Assembly: GCA_965242615.1 (NCBI GenBank)
Contig: CBDESR010000005.1
Span: forward strand, 806,001-870,000
DNA from: CBDBCU01 sp965242615
GTDB taxonomy: Bacteria > Chloroflexota > Dehalococcoidia > Lucifugimonadales > UBA3495
DNA: 64,000 nucleotides
Direction: 5' to 3'
The notes below the pieces were generated by a model. It saw only the letters and a program-made list of their open reading frames with translations, was not told the origin of the DNA and ran no database searches. This document shows positions 50,236 to 58,593 of this stretch, one piece after another (the stretch's first letter is position 1; every line of letters begins with the position of its first letter). A program made the position numbers and the translations under genes.

Positions 50236-52509
50236 TCATCCCTGATTAGCCAAGGCCCGCAGCACCCGATCCGGCGTTATCGGCAGTTCCGTCAATCGCA
50301 AGCCCACCGCGTCATGGACGGCGTTGGCGATGGCGGGGGCGACGCCGGGGCAGGGGACTTCGCCCAAGCCTTTGGCGCCCATGGGGCCGACCGGGTCGAC
50401 GGTGTCGGCAAAGATTACCTGGAGGTCGGGGTAGTCCATAATCGTCGGGCTTTTATGCTCCAGGTAGCTGGCGTTGAGGGTTACGCCGGTGGGGCCGTCG
50501 GTGACCAGTTCCTCGGACAGGGCAAAGCCCAACATCTGGGAAACGGCGCCCTCGACCTGGTTCAATGCCATTTGGGGGTTCATTATGCGGCCGGAGTCCT
50601 GGGCGGCGACATAGCGGATAACCCGCACCCGGCCGGTGTCGGTATCTACTTCCACTTCGGCAAAGTGCGCGCCAAAGGAGTTGACGATGTAGTCGGCGCT
50701 GCCCGGGGTTTCAATGGTAACTTCCTCGGTGATGGCGTCGGCGTCCATCCGGGCGGCCACATCGGTCAATGCCATACTGCGCTCCGGGTCGGTGGTTACA
50801 TAGACCCGGCCGTCGCGGATGTCGAGCTGGGTTGCCGGGGCTTCGAGGCCGTCGGCCGCCAGGTCGAGGAGTTGGCGGCGGACTTCTAGGGCGGCTGGCA
50901 CCAGGGCGCTGCCGGTGGAAAAGGTGGCGGTGGAGCCGGCGGTGATGGGGGCGTCCGGGGTGGCGGCGGAGTCGCCAAAGATGGCGGCAATGTCGGCGGC
51001 GTGGACGCCGAGGATTTCGGCGGCCATTTGGGGCAGGACGGTGGTCGCCCCTTCGCCCACATCCATCAGGCCGCTGAGCAGGGAGATTTGGCCGGTTTTA
51101 GCCACGCTGACGGCGGCGGCGGAAGTGGAGCCGGGGCCGCCGCGGTAAATCATCATACTCATCCCTTTGCCGCGTTTCTTGGTCGGGTCGGCGGGCTGCG
51201 TCAAGGGTTCAGACCAGCCAAAGGCGGCGGCGCCGCGGGTTAGACATTCCTCGAGTCCGTTGCTGGAAAAGGGGATGCCGCCCTCGATGGGCTGGCTGTC
51301 GATGACCTGCTCCGGGGGGGAAAGGCGGGGGCCGGGCTGACCCTCCGGCGGCACCCGGTTTTTCAGGCGGAACTCGAGGGAATCCATTCCCAACTCAGCG
51401 GCGATGCGCTCCATCAGGGTCTCCAGGGCGAAGTGGCCCTGGGGCGCGCCTAATGCCCGGTAGGAGCCGGCGGCCGGGCAGTTGGTATAAGCCAGCCAGG
51501 ATTCGTAGCGGACATTGGGGCAGTGGTAGAGGTAGATGATGCCTTGGCCGGCGCGGCGGGCGACGCCGGCGCCGGAGGCGGCGTAAGCGCCGGTGTTGAG
51601 GGTGGAAACGCCGTGAATGGCGGTGATGGTACCGTCCCGCTTAACGCCGACTTTCAGTTGGATGCGGCCGGCGTGGCGGGTGCGGCCGGCGATGAATTCA
51701 TCCTCCCGGGAGTATTCAATTCGTACCGGGCGGTTGGCTTGGCGGGACAACAAAGCGGCAAGGGCAGCCATCCGGGATTCGTCCTTGTTGCCAAAGCCGC
51801 CGCCGAGAAAGGGGCCGATAATCTGCACTTGGCTGGGCAATAGGTCGAGGCATTGGGCCAGGGCGATTTGGTCCACATGGACGCCCCGGGTGGATTTCCA
51901 GACGGTCAAGTTGCCGTGAACATCCCAAGAAGCCAGGGCGGCCCGGGGTTCCATGGGGGTAGCCGAGTGGCAGGCAATCTGATAGGTTTCGGTCATTACC
52001 AGGTCGGCGGCGGCAAAGCCCTGCTCGACATCGCCGCGGCCAATGGACAGGGGCGGGTTGATGGCTAAATTGCCGCCGGGATGGATGGGGTAGGCGTCGG
52101 GGGCCAAGGCGGCGTCCGGGTCGGTGTAAAAGGGCAGGGTTTCGTATTCCACTTGGATGAGGGAAGCGGCGTAGCGGGCGGTGTCGGCGTCAACAGCGGC
52201 GATGGCGGCCACTTCATCGCCGACAAAGCGGACGCGGGTGTCCAGGGGCAAGGTGTCTCCGGCAATGGGGGACACCGGCCGGCGGGGGCTGTTAAAGGGG
52301 GTGAGGATGGCCAGGACGCCGTCCACTTGGGCCGCGGCGTCAGTGTCCATGCGGAGGATGTGGGCGTGAGGGTGGGGGCTGCGGAGGATGTGGCCGTGGA
52401 GCATTCCGGGGAGTTTGAGGTCGGCGGAATACTTGGCGCTGCCGGTAAGTTTTTCGGGAAAGTCGCGGCGGGGGACGCTGTGGCCGACGACGGATAGGGT
52501 GGTGGTCAT
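50236..52509 (-). CDS. Molybdenum-binding subunit of a xanthine-dehydrogenase-type hydroxylase
   Basis: 757 residues from ATG 52509. It begins VVGHSVPRRDFPEKLTGSAK and has the cofactor loop FLGGGFGNKDESRMAALAAL, SYRALGAPQGHFALETLMER and the C-terminal catalytic-glutamate motif GAKGLGEVPCPG. Such subunits hydroxylate N-heterocycles or aldehydes; the substrate is not predictable. The matching FAD subunit is at 46444-47442. The small 2Fe-2S subunit is missing from the window. Confidence 0.93.
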   Translation of the reverse strand: MTTTLSVVGHSVPRRDFPEKLTGSAKYSADLKLPGMLHGHILRSPHPHAHILRMDTDAAAQVDGVLAILTPFNSPRRPVSPIAGDTLPLDTRVRFVGDEVAAIAAVDADTARYAASLIQVEYETLPFYTDPDAALAPDAYPIHPGGNLAINPPLSIGRGDVEQGFAAADLVMTETYQIACHSATPMEPRAALASWDVHGNLTVWKSTRGVHVDQIALAQCLDLLPSQVQIIGPFLGGGFGNKDESRMAALAALLSRQANRPVRIEYSREDEFIAGRTRHAGRIQLKVGVKRDGTITAIHGVSTLNTGAYAASGAGVARRAGQGIIYLYHCPNVRYESWLAYTNCPAAGSYRALGAPQGHFALETLMERIAAELGMDSLEFRLKNRVPPEGQPGPRLSPPEQVIDSQPIEGGIPFSSNGLEECLTRGAAAFGWSEPLTQPADPTKKRGKGMSMMIYRGGPGSTSAAAVSVAKTGQISLLSGLMDVGEGATTVLPQMAAEILGVHAADIAAIFGDSAATPDAPITAGSTATFSTGSALVPAALEVRRQLLDLAADGLEAPATQLDIRDGRVYVTTDPERSMALTDVAARMDADAITEEVTIETPGSADYIVNSFGAHFAEVEVDTDTGRVRVIRYVAAQDSGRIMNPQMALNQVEGAVSQMLGFALSEELVTDGPTGVTLNASYLEHKSPTIMDYPDLQVIFADTVDPVGPMGAKGLGEVPCPGVAPAIANAVHDAVGLRLTELPITPDRVLRALANQG

Positions 52510-52605
52510 AATGGGGGGACTCCTTTTTAAGGAGAGTTTTAGAGGAAGCGGCGCAGTAACAGTCGACGCTGACAAGTTGCCGGGGTTGACGGCAAGGGTA
52601 GCCGT

Positions 52606-53034
52606 TTATTGCTCTTTGCCGGCCCAGCGGATAATTTCCGCGCCCAGCCATTGCCAGCCGGCGGCGTACAGGGTCAAATCCTGTTCGGCAGCGGCGGTGG
52701 TGGACAAATCCAAGCGATGCCACCAGCCTTGCTGGGTTGCCAAGTCAATCTCGAGGCTGATGTCCTGGCTGCCGTAAGACCATTCCATTTGTATGCCGCC
52801 TTCCGGGGTGGGGTAGGTGTAAGGCAAGGGGGCGTCTTGCGGGTAGTGGCGGGTGAAGGCGGCGGCCAGCCAGTCGAGGCCGGCAGGGCTGGGGGCTTTG
52901 CCGTAGCCGCTGCCCCAATCGCCAGCGTACTGCATACCATCGGCCCAACCGTCGCGCAGGGCGCGGAACTCGTCGAGGCGGGTGGGGACATCCAGGGGGT
53001 GGAGGGACTTTTCGGTTTGCGGCGGGGTTGCCAT
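52606..53034 (-). CDS. Hypothetical protein
   Basis: 142 residues, ATG 53034 behind GAGGAA. A pattern TRLDEFRALRDGWADG, then TYPTPEGGIQMEWSYGSQD and ISLEIDLATQQGWWH, recalls a group of small proteins of unknown role seen next to mobile or defence genes. No catalytic motif is visible. Own TATGCTATATT region upstream. Confidence 0.65.
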   Translation of the reverse strand: MATPPQTEKSLHPLDVPTRLDEFRALRDGWADGMQYAGDWGSGYGKAPSPAGLDWLAAAFTRHYPQDAPLPYTYPTPEGGIQMEWSYGSQDISLEIDLATQQGWWHRLDLSTTAAAEQDLTLYAAGWQWLGAEIIRWAGKEQ

Positions 53035-53150
53035 GGGGGTTCCTCACGGTTGCAGCGCTGTTGGGGAATATAGCATATCGGGCGGGCGGGTGGCAATGGG
53101 GGGGAGTTAGACGATTAGCGGCCGCCCCTGCCGGTTGGCGGGATGAGGGT

Positions 53151-54065
53151 TCAGGATTCGGACGGTGGGGCGGGTTCGGGGTCAAGCAGTTTCCCATCCC
53201 TTTCCAGCTCCAATACTTCCCGATAGAACGGCAAGGTATCGTGGATGAAAGCGGCGGCTTCATCCCAATTTTCCCGTTCGCTAATGTTGATCTCCAAATC
53301 CTGCGGCCAATCCGAATCTCGGCCGCGCTCCGCCAAAGCATACCAGCAACGGTCTCGGCTCTGCTCGGACTCCTCGTTGCTGGGATTGCGGGGGCGTATG
53401 TATATGCCCACCTTGCTTGCCGACGGTTGAAGGTATATGCGCGTTTGCACATTCCCTATCGGGAGGAAAACGGTGTGAGAGCGATGGCTCTGCTGCGGCA
53501 GGTCATCGGGATAATTCTTTTGATAGAACTCCCAAAAGTCGTGGAAAAACTTTGGCCACCCGGTCAATTCCAGAGCTTCGCTCTCGACACGTACCCGCCT
53601 GTCCCAGTCGTTGGGCTTTTCCAGCACCTCAAAAAGCGGCGCCAGAGCAGAATCCCCGATTTGAACGACTTTCACTTGCACGGCAAAGAAGTCAAAGGGG
53701 GCAACGGTATGGTCATTCAGCCAGCGGAGGGCCGACAGATGGGGGTTGGCGAAATTCCGGGCAATCCAGATGATGGTATGGGCTTCCGTGCCGGCCAAGT
53801 AAGTGAGAACCTGTCCCAAATGGGTGTGGTCGGTCCACTCCAGTTGGTTCTCAATCAAAACCAAGCTATAGTCAGAGAGGTCGCGGGCCACGATGTCGGC
53901 AGAGAACTGCTCCACGGACATTTCGGTTCCGACCAACTCCATCGGGATGCCAATGACTTGGGACAACTTGTCCAGGTTTTCGGCAAGCCAAGGCGTGAAG
54001 TTGTTGGCTTCGTGCGGCCAAGCCGACCGCAGGCTGACTTCTTTAAGTTCGCCAAACTCTGCCAT
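53151..54065 (-). CDS. DUF4268-type putative nuclease
   Basis: 304 residues from ATG 54065. LSDYSLVLIENQLEWTDHTH LGQVLTYLAG shows a D ... E-x-Q core in a PD-(D/E)xK-like context. The C-terminal half contains FFHDFWEFYQKNYPDDLPQQ and RIYLQPSASKVGIYIRPRN, as in DUF4268 proteins. The frame is open further upstream, but that region is the higA gene. Such proteins are often near restriction genes. A nuclease role is likely but not certain because the usual lysine is glutamine. Confidence 0.75.
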   Translation of the reverse strand: MAEFGELKEVSLRSAWPHEANNFTPWLAENLDKLSQVIGIPMELVGTEMSVEQFSADIVARDLSDYSLVLIENQLEWTDHTHLGQVLTYLAGTEAHTIIWIARNFANPHLSALRWLNDHTVAPFDFFAVQVKVVQIGDSALAPLFEVLEKPNDWDRRVRVESEALELTGWPKFFHDFWEFYQKNYPDDLPQQSHRSHTVFLPIGNVQTRIYLQPSASKVGIYIRPRNPSNEESEQSRDRCWYALAERGRDSDWPQDLEINISERENWDEAAAFIHDTLPFYREVLELERDGKLLDPEPAPPSES

Positions 54066-54106
54066 AATGGTTGCACCTCTTGGATTCGGGTGGTCGGGAG
54101 ATGGGG

Positions 54107-54487
54107 TTAGGGGCTGGCGGGGGCGGGTTGGGGGAGGAGGTCGCGGAGGTCGATGTCTAGTTTTTGGTGGAGGGCGTCGGCGATTTGGGGGGTGATTTCT
54201 TGTTGGCCGGCGAGGATGGCGGCGGCTTGTTCTTTGCCGCCGAGGGCCGGGGCCAGGTCGTCGAGGGTGAGGTTCCGTTGGTCGATCCAGAATTCGAGGG
54301 CGCCCAAGGGGGTGGGCAGGGGGATGGGGTAGTGGATGTCCTCGTAGGCTTCGACGATTTCGGACAGGGCCCGCAGTTCGTCGCTTTCCGGGGTGCCGGG
54401 TTTGGAGTGGAAGAGTTCCCAGATGCGGGCCAGGGCGCGGTCGAGTTCGTCGTCGTTTTCGAGGGGTGGGAGTTGGATTTTGGCCAT
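54107..54487 (-). CDS. higA: HigA-type antitoxin
   Basis: 126 residues. SKPGTPESDELRALSEIVEA YEDIHYPIP is the family signature, followed by a helix-turn-helix FWIDQRNLTLDDLAPALGGK ... QEITPQIADALHQKL. It starts 2 bp after the higB stop. HigA neutralises HigB and represses the operon. The C-terminal residues are proline-rich. Confidence 0.9.
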   Translation of the reverse strand: MAKIQLPPLENDDELDRALARIWELFHSKPGTPESDELRALSEIVEAYEDIHYPIPLPTPLGALEFWIDQRNLTLDDLAPALGGKEQAAAILAGQQEITPQIADALHQKLDIDLRDLLPQPAPASP

Positions 54488-54489
54488 GG

Positions 54490-54783
54490 TTAGACCTCCA
54501 GGGCGTTGATGCGGTCGTACTGGGCGTGGGTGCCGATGAAGCGGATATAAACCGCTCCGTTGTCGTAGTCAATTTCTACGACCAGGCGGTACTGGTTGCC
54601 TTTGATGTTAAAGATTACCCGGTTGTTCCGGAGGATGCGGGCGTCGGCGTAGTGGGAGCGTACTTCGGCCGGGGTCGTCCAACGGGCCCGCTTGACGGTG
54701 CGGTGCCATTGGTCGAGGGCGGCTTCGGCGTCCCGGTGGCGCTGCCAGAATTCGCGGAGGGTTCGTTTGGAGTAGATGTGCAT
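54490..54783 (-). CDS. higB: HigB-type mRNA interferase toxin
   Basis: 97 residues. TLREFWQRHRDAEAALDQWH, ILRNNRVIFNIKGNQYRLVV and VYIRFIGTHAQYDRIN follow the HigB_toxin (PF09907) pattern. It lies upstream of higA, the normal order for this system. A TATAAT box (54822-54817 on the minus strand) lies 35-40 bp before the ATG. Genes on both sides (DUF4268, phage portal) suggest a mobile context. Confidence 0.92.
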   Translation of the reverse strand: MHIYSKRTLREFWQRHRDAEAALDQWHRTVKRARWTTPAEVRSHYADARILRNNRVIFNIKGNQYRLVVEIDYDNGAVYIRFIGTHAQYDRINALEV

Positions 54784-54845
54784 AGGCTCCGGTTAAGGGG
54801 TTCCGGGTTGGGGGGGATTATACTACAAATTACCCGGCGGGGGGA

Positions 54846-56051
54846 TTAGGGTTGCGGCGGGGGTTCGGGCGGTTTCGAGGGGGTGGGGAGGTGGCCCCAG
54901 GGGACGGGGGGGAGGTGGTGGTTTTGGCGGAGTTCGTTGATGGTGAGGACGCCGCGGTCTAGTAGCTGGATTTCCCGTTGGACGCGTTTGTTTTGGTCCT
55001 CTTGGAGGGCTTCGATGCTGGTGAGGTCGAAGTGGATTTTCAGGTTTGGGTAGCCGAGTTGGGGGAGGAGGTGGTGGTTGAGTTGTTCGGCGAGGAGGTG
55101 GAGTTGGGGGACGATGGTGTTGCGCCAGAAGATGCGTTCGGCGGCGTTGATGTTGGCGAAGGTGGCGCGTTCGAGGTCGGAGAGGAGGGGTTTGGGGACG
55201 CCGTAGGCGCGGGATACTTCTTCGAGGGACCAGCGGAGGGTTTGGATGAAGTCCATGTCGCGGTGGGTGATGCCGAGGGGTTTGATGTCTTTGATGAAGT
55301 TGGCGATGGCGGGGCGGCGGGCGTTTTGGGGGCCGCGGTGGCGGGTTTCCCAGCGGTGGTAGAAGTCGTTGATGTCTTGGTCGGTGAGTTGCTGGTCGGT
55401 GAGGAGGATGTAGTCGGGTTGGGCGGAGTTTTGGAGGAAGCTGCGGTTGTAGCGGAGGCCGTCGCGGGCCATTTCGACGGGGAGGCGGGCGGGGGCGAGG
55501 GGGGAGAGGCCGGCGTGGTCGTTGAGGGGGTTGTAGTTGCGGAGCCAGAGGATTTGGTCGGGGGTGTAGGCGATGGGTTGGCCGCTGTGGGGGCTGCGGT
55601 AGAGGAAGCCCTGGATGTGGCGCTGGGGGTGGGGGAGGATGTGGATGCGGTCGGGGCGGAGGGGCCAGATTTGTTGTTGGCCGGTGGGGGTTTGGTCGAT
55701 AAGCCAGAAGGCTTGGCCCCAGAGGTTGAGGTGGATTTCGGTGGCTTGCCAGAGTTGGCGGGGGGTGTACCAGGGGTTGGGGTGGTGGAGGAGTTGGTGG
55801 ATGGGGTGGGTGGGGGGTATGGGGGTGGGGCTGCCGTTTTGGTTTTGGCGGTGGATTTGGATGGGGGGTCGGCTGATGGCGTCGGCGCGGAGTTTGATGG
55901 CGGCGTAGATGGCGACGGAGTTGGCGTAGTAGGGGCCGTAGTCGGGGTTGGCCCAGGGGGTGGCGGGGGCGGTGGGGTGGTAGTGGGTGGGGAGGGGGTT
56001 GGCGTTTTCGGGGGTGGTTTGTTTGCGGTGGAAGGGGTTGGGGAGTTTCAT
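54846..56051 (-). CDS. Phage portal protein, HK97 type
   Basis: 401 residues. YANSVAIYAAIKLRADAISR, HLNLWGQAFWLIDQTP and SLEEVSRAYGVPKPLLSDLE ... NAAERIFWRNTIVPQL are the conserved blocks of phage portal proteins that form the DNA entry ring of the capsid. It is complete at both ends, with a C-terminal proline-rich tail. It lies downstream of the terminase. No protease, capsid or tail gene follows. Confidence 0.88.
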   Translation of the reverse strand: MKLPNPFHRKQTTPENANPLPTHYHPTAPATPWANPDYGPYYANSVAIYAAIKLRADAISRPPIQIHRQNQNGSPTPIPPTHPIHQLLHHPNPWYTPRQLWQATEIHLNLWGQAFWLIDQTPTGQQQIWPLRPDRIHILPHPQRHIQGFLYRSPHSGQPIAYTPDQILWLRNYNPLNDHAGLSPLAPARLPVEMARDGLRYNRSFLQNSAQPDYILLTDQQLTDQDINDFYHRWETRHRGPQNARRPAIANFIKDIKPLGITHRDMDFIQTLRWSLEEVSRAYGVPKPLLSDLERATFANINAAERIFWRNTIVPQLHLLAEQLNHHLLPQLGYPNLKIHFDLTSIEALQEDQNKRVQREIQLLDRGVLTINELRQNHHLPPVPWGHLPTPSKPPEPPPQP

Positions 56052-56122
56052 TGCGGTGGCTCCTTTTGGGGATTGGGGATGGCTGATTAGGGGGCGGGTT
56101 TGATGGTCGGGACGGTTCTATA

Positions 56123-56166
56123 AGGCGGGCATTTTAGATTCCTCGGCTATCGCCTCGGAATGACAT
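56123..56166. repeat. Half copy of the interspersed repeat between portal and terminase
   Basis: GGCGGGCATTTTAGATTCCT CGGCTATCGCCTCGGAATGACATGG: only the right half of the hairpin repeat, in reverse orientation. Confidence 0.8.
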
Positions 56167-56212
56167 GGGAGGCGGTTGGAATGACGGGGACGCTAGGGGC
56201 TGGTCTGGGTGG

Positions 56213-57823
56213 TTAGGTCCAGAGTTTGGGGGGTGGGGGTGGGGGGAGGAGGGAGAGCATTAGGGCGTCGGCTTTGTCGGGGGAGGGGAGGCCGCGGCTG
56301 CGGATTTTTTCTTTGGGTTCGATGAGCATTCGGCCGCTGCTGTCGTAGGTGTAGCGGAGGGCGGCGAGTTGGCCGATGAGTTGGGGGTCGTTGGGGAGGG
56401 TGATGAGTTGGTGTTCGAGGAGTTGGGCGAGGTGGTGGTAGGCTTCGGCGCGGAGGTTGGCGTAGAGGTGGGGTTGGCGGGCTTTTCGGCTGGTGTTGAC
56501 GGGGCGGATGCCGTAGCCTTGTTCTTTGAGGCGGTCGATGATGCCGGCGCCGATGCCGATTTCGTCGATGCAGGTTTGGGTGGGGTGGTGTTGTTGGATT
56601 TGATGGGCGATGTGGCCGGTGAGGGTCATGGTGTCGAGGTGGTGGTAGGATTGGATGGATCGGATGTGGGGGCCGTGGCGGCGGAGGATGATGGAGTGGT
56701 CGGTGCCGAAGCGGGCGGGGTCGACGGCGATGATGATTTCGTGGGGGTTGATTTGGAGGCTGGGCATGGGGGGTTCCTGGCGTTGGTCGGAGTTGGATAG
56801 GGTCAGTTGGGGATGGTCGGTGTCTGCGGCGGCGGGTTTTGGATAGGCGGGAAGGGGTTGGATGGCGGGCATTTTAGATTCCTCGGCTGACGCCTCGGAA
56901 TGACATGACCACGTAGTTGGGGCTGGATTGCCGGTTGCGGGGGAGGGATGGTGGTCTGCGGGTAGTCTGATGGCGGTTTCGAGGTGGGTTAGGTTGATGA
57001 GGGCGTCTTGGGTTTGGGTGGGGAATTGGCCGAGGATGCGGGCTTGGTAGAGGGGGTTGTCTATTCCCCAGAGGTTGGCGCGTTGTTGGACCCATTGTTT
57101 GGTGGCGAGGCCGGGGATGCGGGTTTGGCCGGCGGTGAGGTTGGGGGAGTCGAGGGCGGACATGGTGATGGTTTTGTAGATTTGTTGTTCTTGGTGGAAG
57201 GCGCGGCGGAAGGCGCCGCTGTTGGTGGTGGGGTTGCCGATGAGGAGGAGTTGGGCGTGGGCGGTGGTCATGATGGCTTCGATGGCTTCGTAGATGGGTT
57301 CGGCGACGCCTTCGGCTTCGTCGACGATGAGGAGGAGGTTGGGGGAGTGGAAGCCCTGGAATTGGTCGGCGGTGTCGGCGGAGAGGCCGAGGGCGTAGCG
57401 GTCGGGGGCGAGTTCCCAGCGGGTGTCGTGGAGTTGGCCGCCGAGGGTTTGGGGGTTGCGGCGGTGGAGGTTATGGATTTGGCGCCAGAGGATGTGGCGG
57501 ACTTGGCGGAAGGTGGGGGCGGTGGAGAGGGCGATGGCGGGTTGGTGGGTGTGGAGGAACCAGAGGAGGGCGATGGCGGCGGTGAAGCCTTTGCCGAGGC
57601 CGTTGCCGGATTTGACGGCGATGCGTTGGTGGTGGGGGATAGCGTTGAGGATTTCGGCTTGTTTGGCCCAAGGGTGGACGCGGAGGGTGTAGCGGGCGAA
57701 GTGATAGGGCGTCAGCTGGATGGGGATAGCCGGGGGCGGCCGGGATGGGGCGGCCGCCGGCTGCCGGGACGGGGTTTTGTCCGGCGAGGGCAAGTTGGGG
57801 AAGAGGGGGCTGGGGGTGGGCAT
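56213..57823 (-). CDS. Phage terminase large subunit interrupted in frame by a repeat
   Basis: 536 residues from ATG 57823. ATPase: Walker A-like VKSGNGLGKGFTAAIALLW, Walker B NLLLIVDEAEGV and coupling motif LLLIGNPTTNSG. Nuclease: IIIAVDPARFGTDHSIILR, CIDEIGIGAGIIDRLKEQ and SPDKADALML. Between the two domains, 14-15 residues (CHSEASAEESKMPA) are exactly the translation of the interspersed repeat half at 56863-56907, followed by a linker absent from relatives. The frame is preserved. The lysine position GKG-F differs from the usual GKT/S. Confidence 0.87.
   Translation of the reverse strand: MPTPSPLFPNLPSPDKTPSRQPAAAPSRPPPAIPIQLTPYHFARYTLRVHPWAKQAEILNAIPHHQRIAVKSGNGLGKGFTAAIALLWFLHTHQPAIALSTAPTFRQVRHILWRQIHNLHRRNPQTLGGQLHDTRWELAPDRYALGLSADTADQFQGFHSPNLLLIVDEAEGVAEPIYEAIEAIMTTAHAQLLLIGNPTTNSGAFRRAFHQEQQIYKTITMSALDSPNLTAGQTRIPGLATKQWVQQRANLWGIDNPLYQARILGQFPTQTQDALINLTHLETAIRLPADHHPSPATGNPAPTTWSCHSEASAEESKMPAIQPLPAYPKPAAADTDHPQLTLSNSDQRQEPPMPSLQINPHEIIIAVDPARFGTDHSIILRRHGPHIRSIQSYHHLDTMTLTGHIAHQIQQHHPTQTCIDEIGIGAGIIDRLKEQGYGIRPVNTSRKARQPHLYANLRAEAYHHLAQLLEHQLITLPNDPQLIGQLAALRYTYDSSGRMLIEPKEKIRSRGLPSPDKADALMLSLLPPPPPPKLWT
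56863..56907. repeat. Interspersed repeat half inside the terminase gene
   Basis: GCGGGCATTTTAGATTCCTC GGCTGACGCCTCGGAATGACATG, matching 56123-56166 with few changes, inserted in the terminase linker without breaking the frame. Confidence 0.85.
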
Positions 57824-57828
57824 GGGGG

Positions 57829-57984
57829 TTATCCCGGGCGTTTGGCGGGGGCGGCGGGTTGGGGGTTGGGGTTGGCGGGGCTGAAGAGGTAGCCGCAGCG
57901 GCGGCAGCGGTAGATTTGGTGGTCGGTGGGTTGGAGGCGGTCGAGGGGGATGAGGTCGGGGGAGGGGCAGCGGCGGCAGTGCAT
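57829..57984 (-). CDS. Small zinc-ribbon protein upstream of terminase
   Basis: 51 residues from ATG 57984 with AAGGAG upstream: two CxxC pairs (CRRCP near the start, CRRCGYLF near residue 30) predict one zinc ribbon, followed by a P/A-rich tail. It ends 5 bp before the terminase start, so it is the first gene of the terminase-portal operon. Small zinc-binding proteins occur beside phage packaging genes (Com-like), but the role is unknown. Confidence 0.7.
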   Translation of the reverse strand: MHCRRCPSPDLIPLDRLQPTDHQIYRCRRCGYLFSPANPNPQPAAPAKRPG

Positions 57985-58037
57985 TTTTGGCTCCTTGGGT
58001 TGAGATTTTGGATGGACCGGGGGTTGGCTGTTTTTTT

Positions 58038-58066
58038 ATGGTAGCGGGTGGTTTGGTGAGAGTCAA
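58038..58066 (-). promoter_or_regulatory. Promoter of the zinc-ribbon/terminase/portal operon
   Basis: Minus strand TTGACT (58066-58061) and TACCAT (58043-58038), 17 bp apart, about 55 bp before the zinc-ribbon ATG. Confidence 0.6.
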
Positions 58067-58159
58067 GTAATTTTGGAATGGATATTCTATTTTGATTGGG
58101 GAAAGGAAGGCGATAGGGGGGTGCGGTAGGATGGTGTACGGGGGGATGGGATGGGGGTT

Positions 58160-58590
58160 AGGGGTTAGATACCGGTGTTGGCGGAAACCGTGGCCGCGGT
58201 TTCCGCCTTGTCGGGAGAAGGTTGGCAGGTCTGACCATGTGGGTTGCTACACCGGTTGGATACCTTGCTGCACATTCCGGTAATGCCCGGTCAGGCTGCC
58301 GGTTACGGTTGCGCTACCTTGAGTTGGCTACTGGCGCCGGTTGGTATGGTTGCCATGCCGGCGGGTTGGCCCGGTGTTGCGACCGCGGTTGACCGTTCTC
58401 CAGTCAACCTGGGTTGCTCCGACTCCTGTGAGGTTGGGGCGGCGGTTTGATACGGCTAGTGGGTTTTGCCGTTGGCCGCTGCTCCGGTTGGGGATTACGG
58501 GGCCTTGGGCCGTTCCCCGGGGGTAGGAGTTTTTGAGGCGTCCGGCGGCTTGTTTAGCCGGCCGGGGCCCACAGCGCGCTGTGTGGAGCG
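58160..58590 (-). other. GTTG-rich structured stretch, possible ncRNA or decayed gene
   Basis: About 430 bp without a convincing gene. It contains many GTTG/CAAC units every 15-25 bp and several strong hairpins: GGCGGAAACCG / CGGTTTCCGCC (58179-58207), GGTATGG-TTG-CCATGCC, GGTTGACC / GTCAACC. On the minus strand it lies directly downstream of promoter-leader copy 2. Short minus-strand frames run 40-60 codons before stops and change frame, so a decayed repeat-rich gene is the alternative to a structured RNA. Confidence 0.35.
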
Positions 58591-58593
58591 ATA

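Noticed and set aside
54978..57892. Long V/G/D-rich frames on the plus strand opposite portal and terminase
   Set aside because: Shadows of the portal and terminase genes, caused by strongly C-rich coding strands. They lack start signals.
53000..58100. Complete prophage
   Set aside because: Only terminase, portal and a zinc-ribbon gene are present; no integrase, capsid, tail, lysis or replication gene was found around them.
58244..58526. Short plus-strand frames in the GTTG-rich region
   Set aside because: They change frame, have no ribosome-binding site and follow the repeated GTTG units; no protein pattern is visible.
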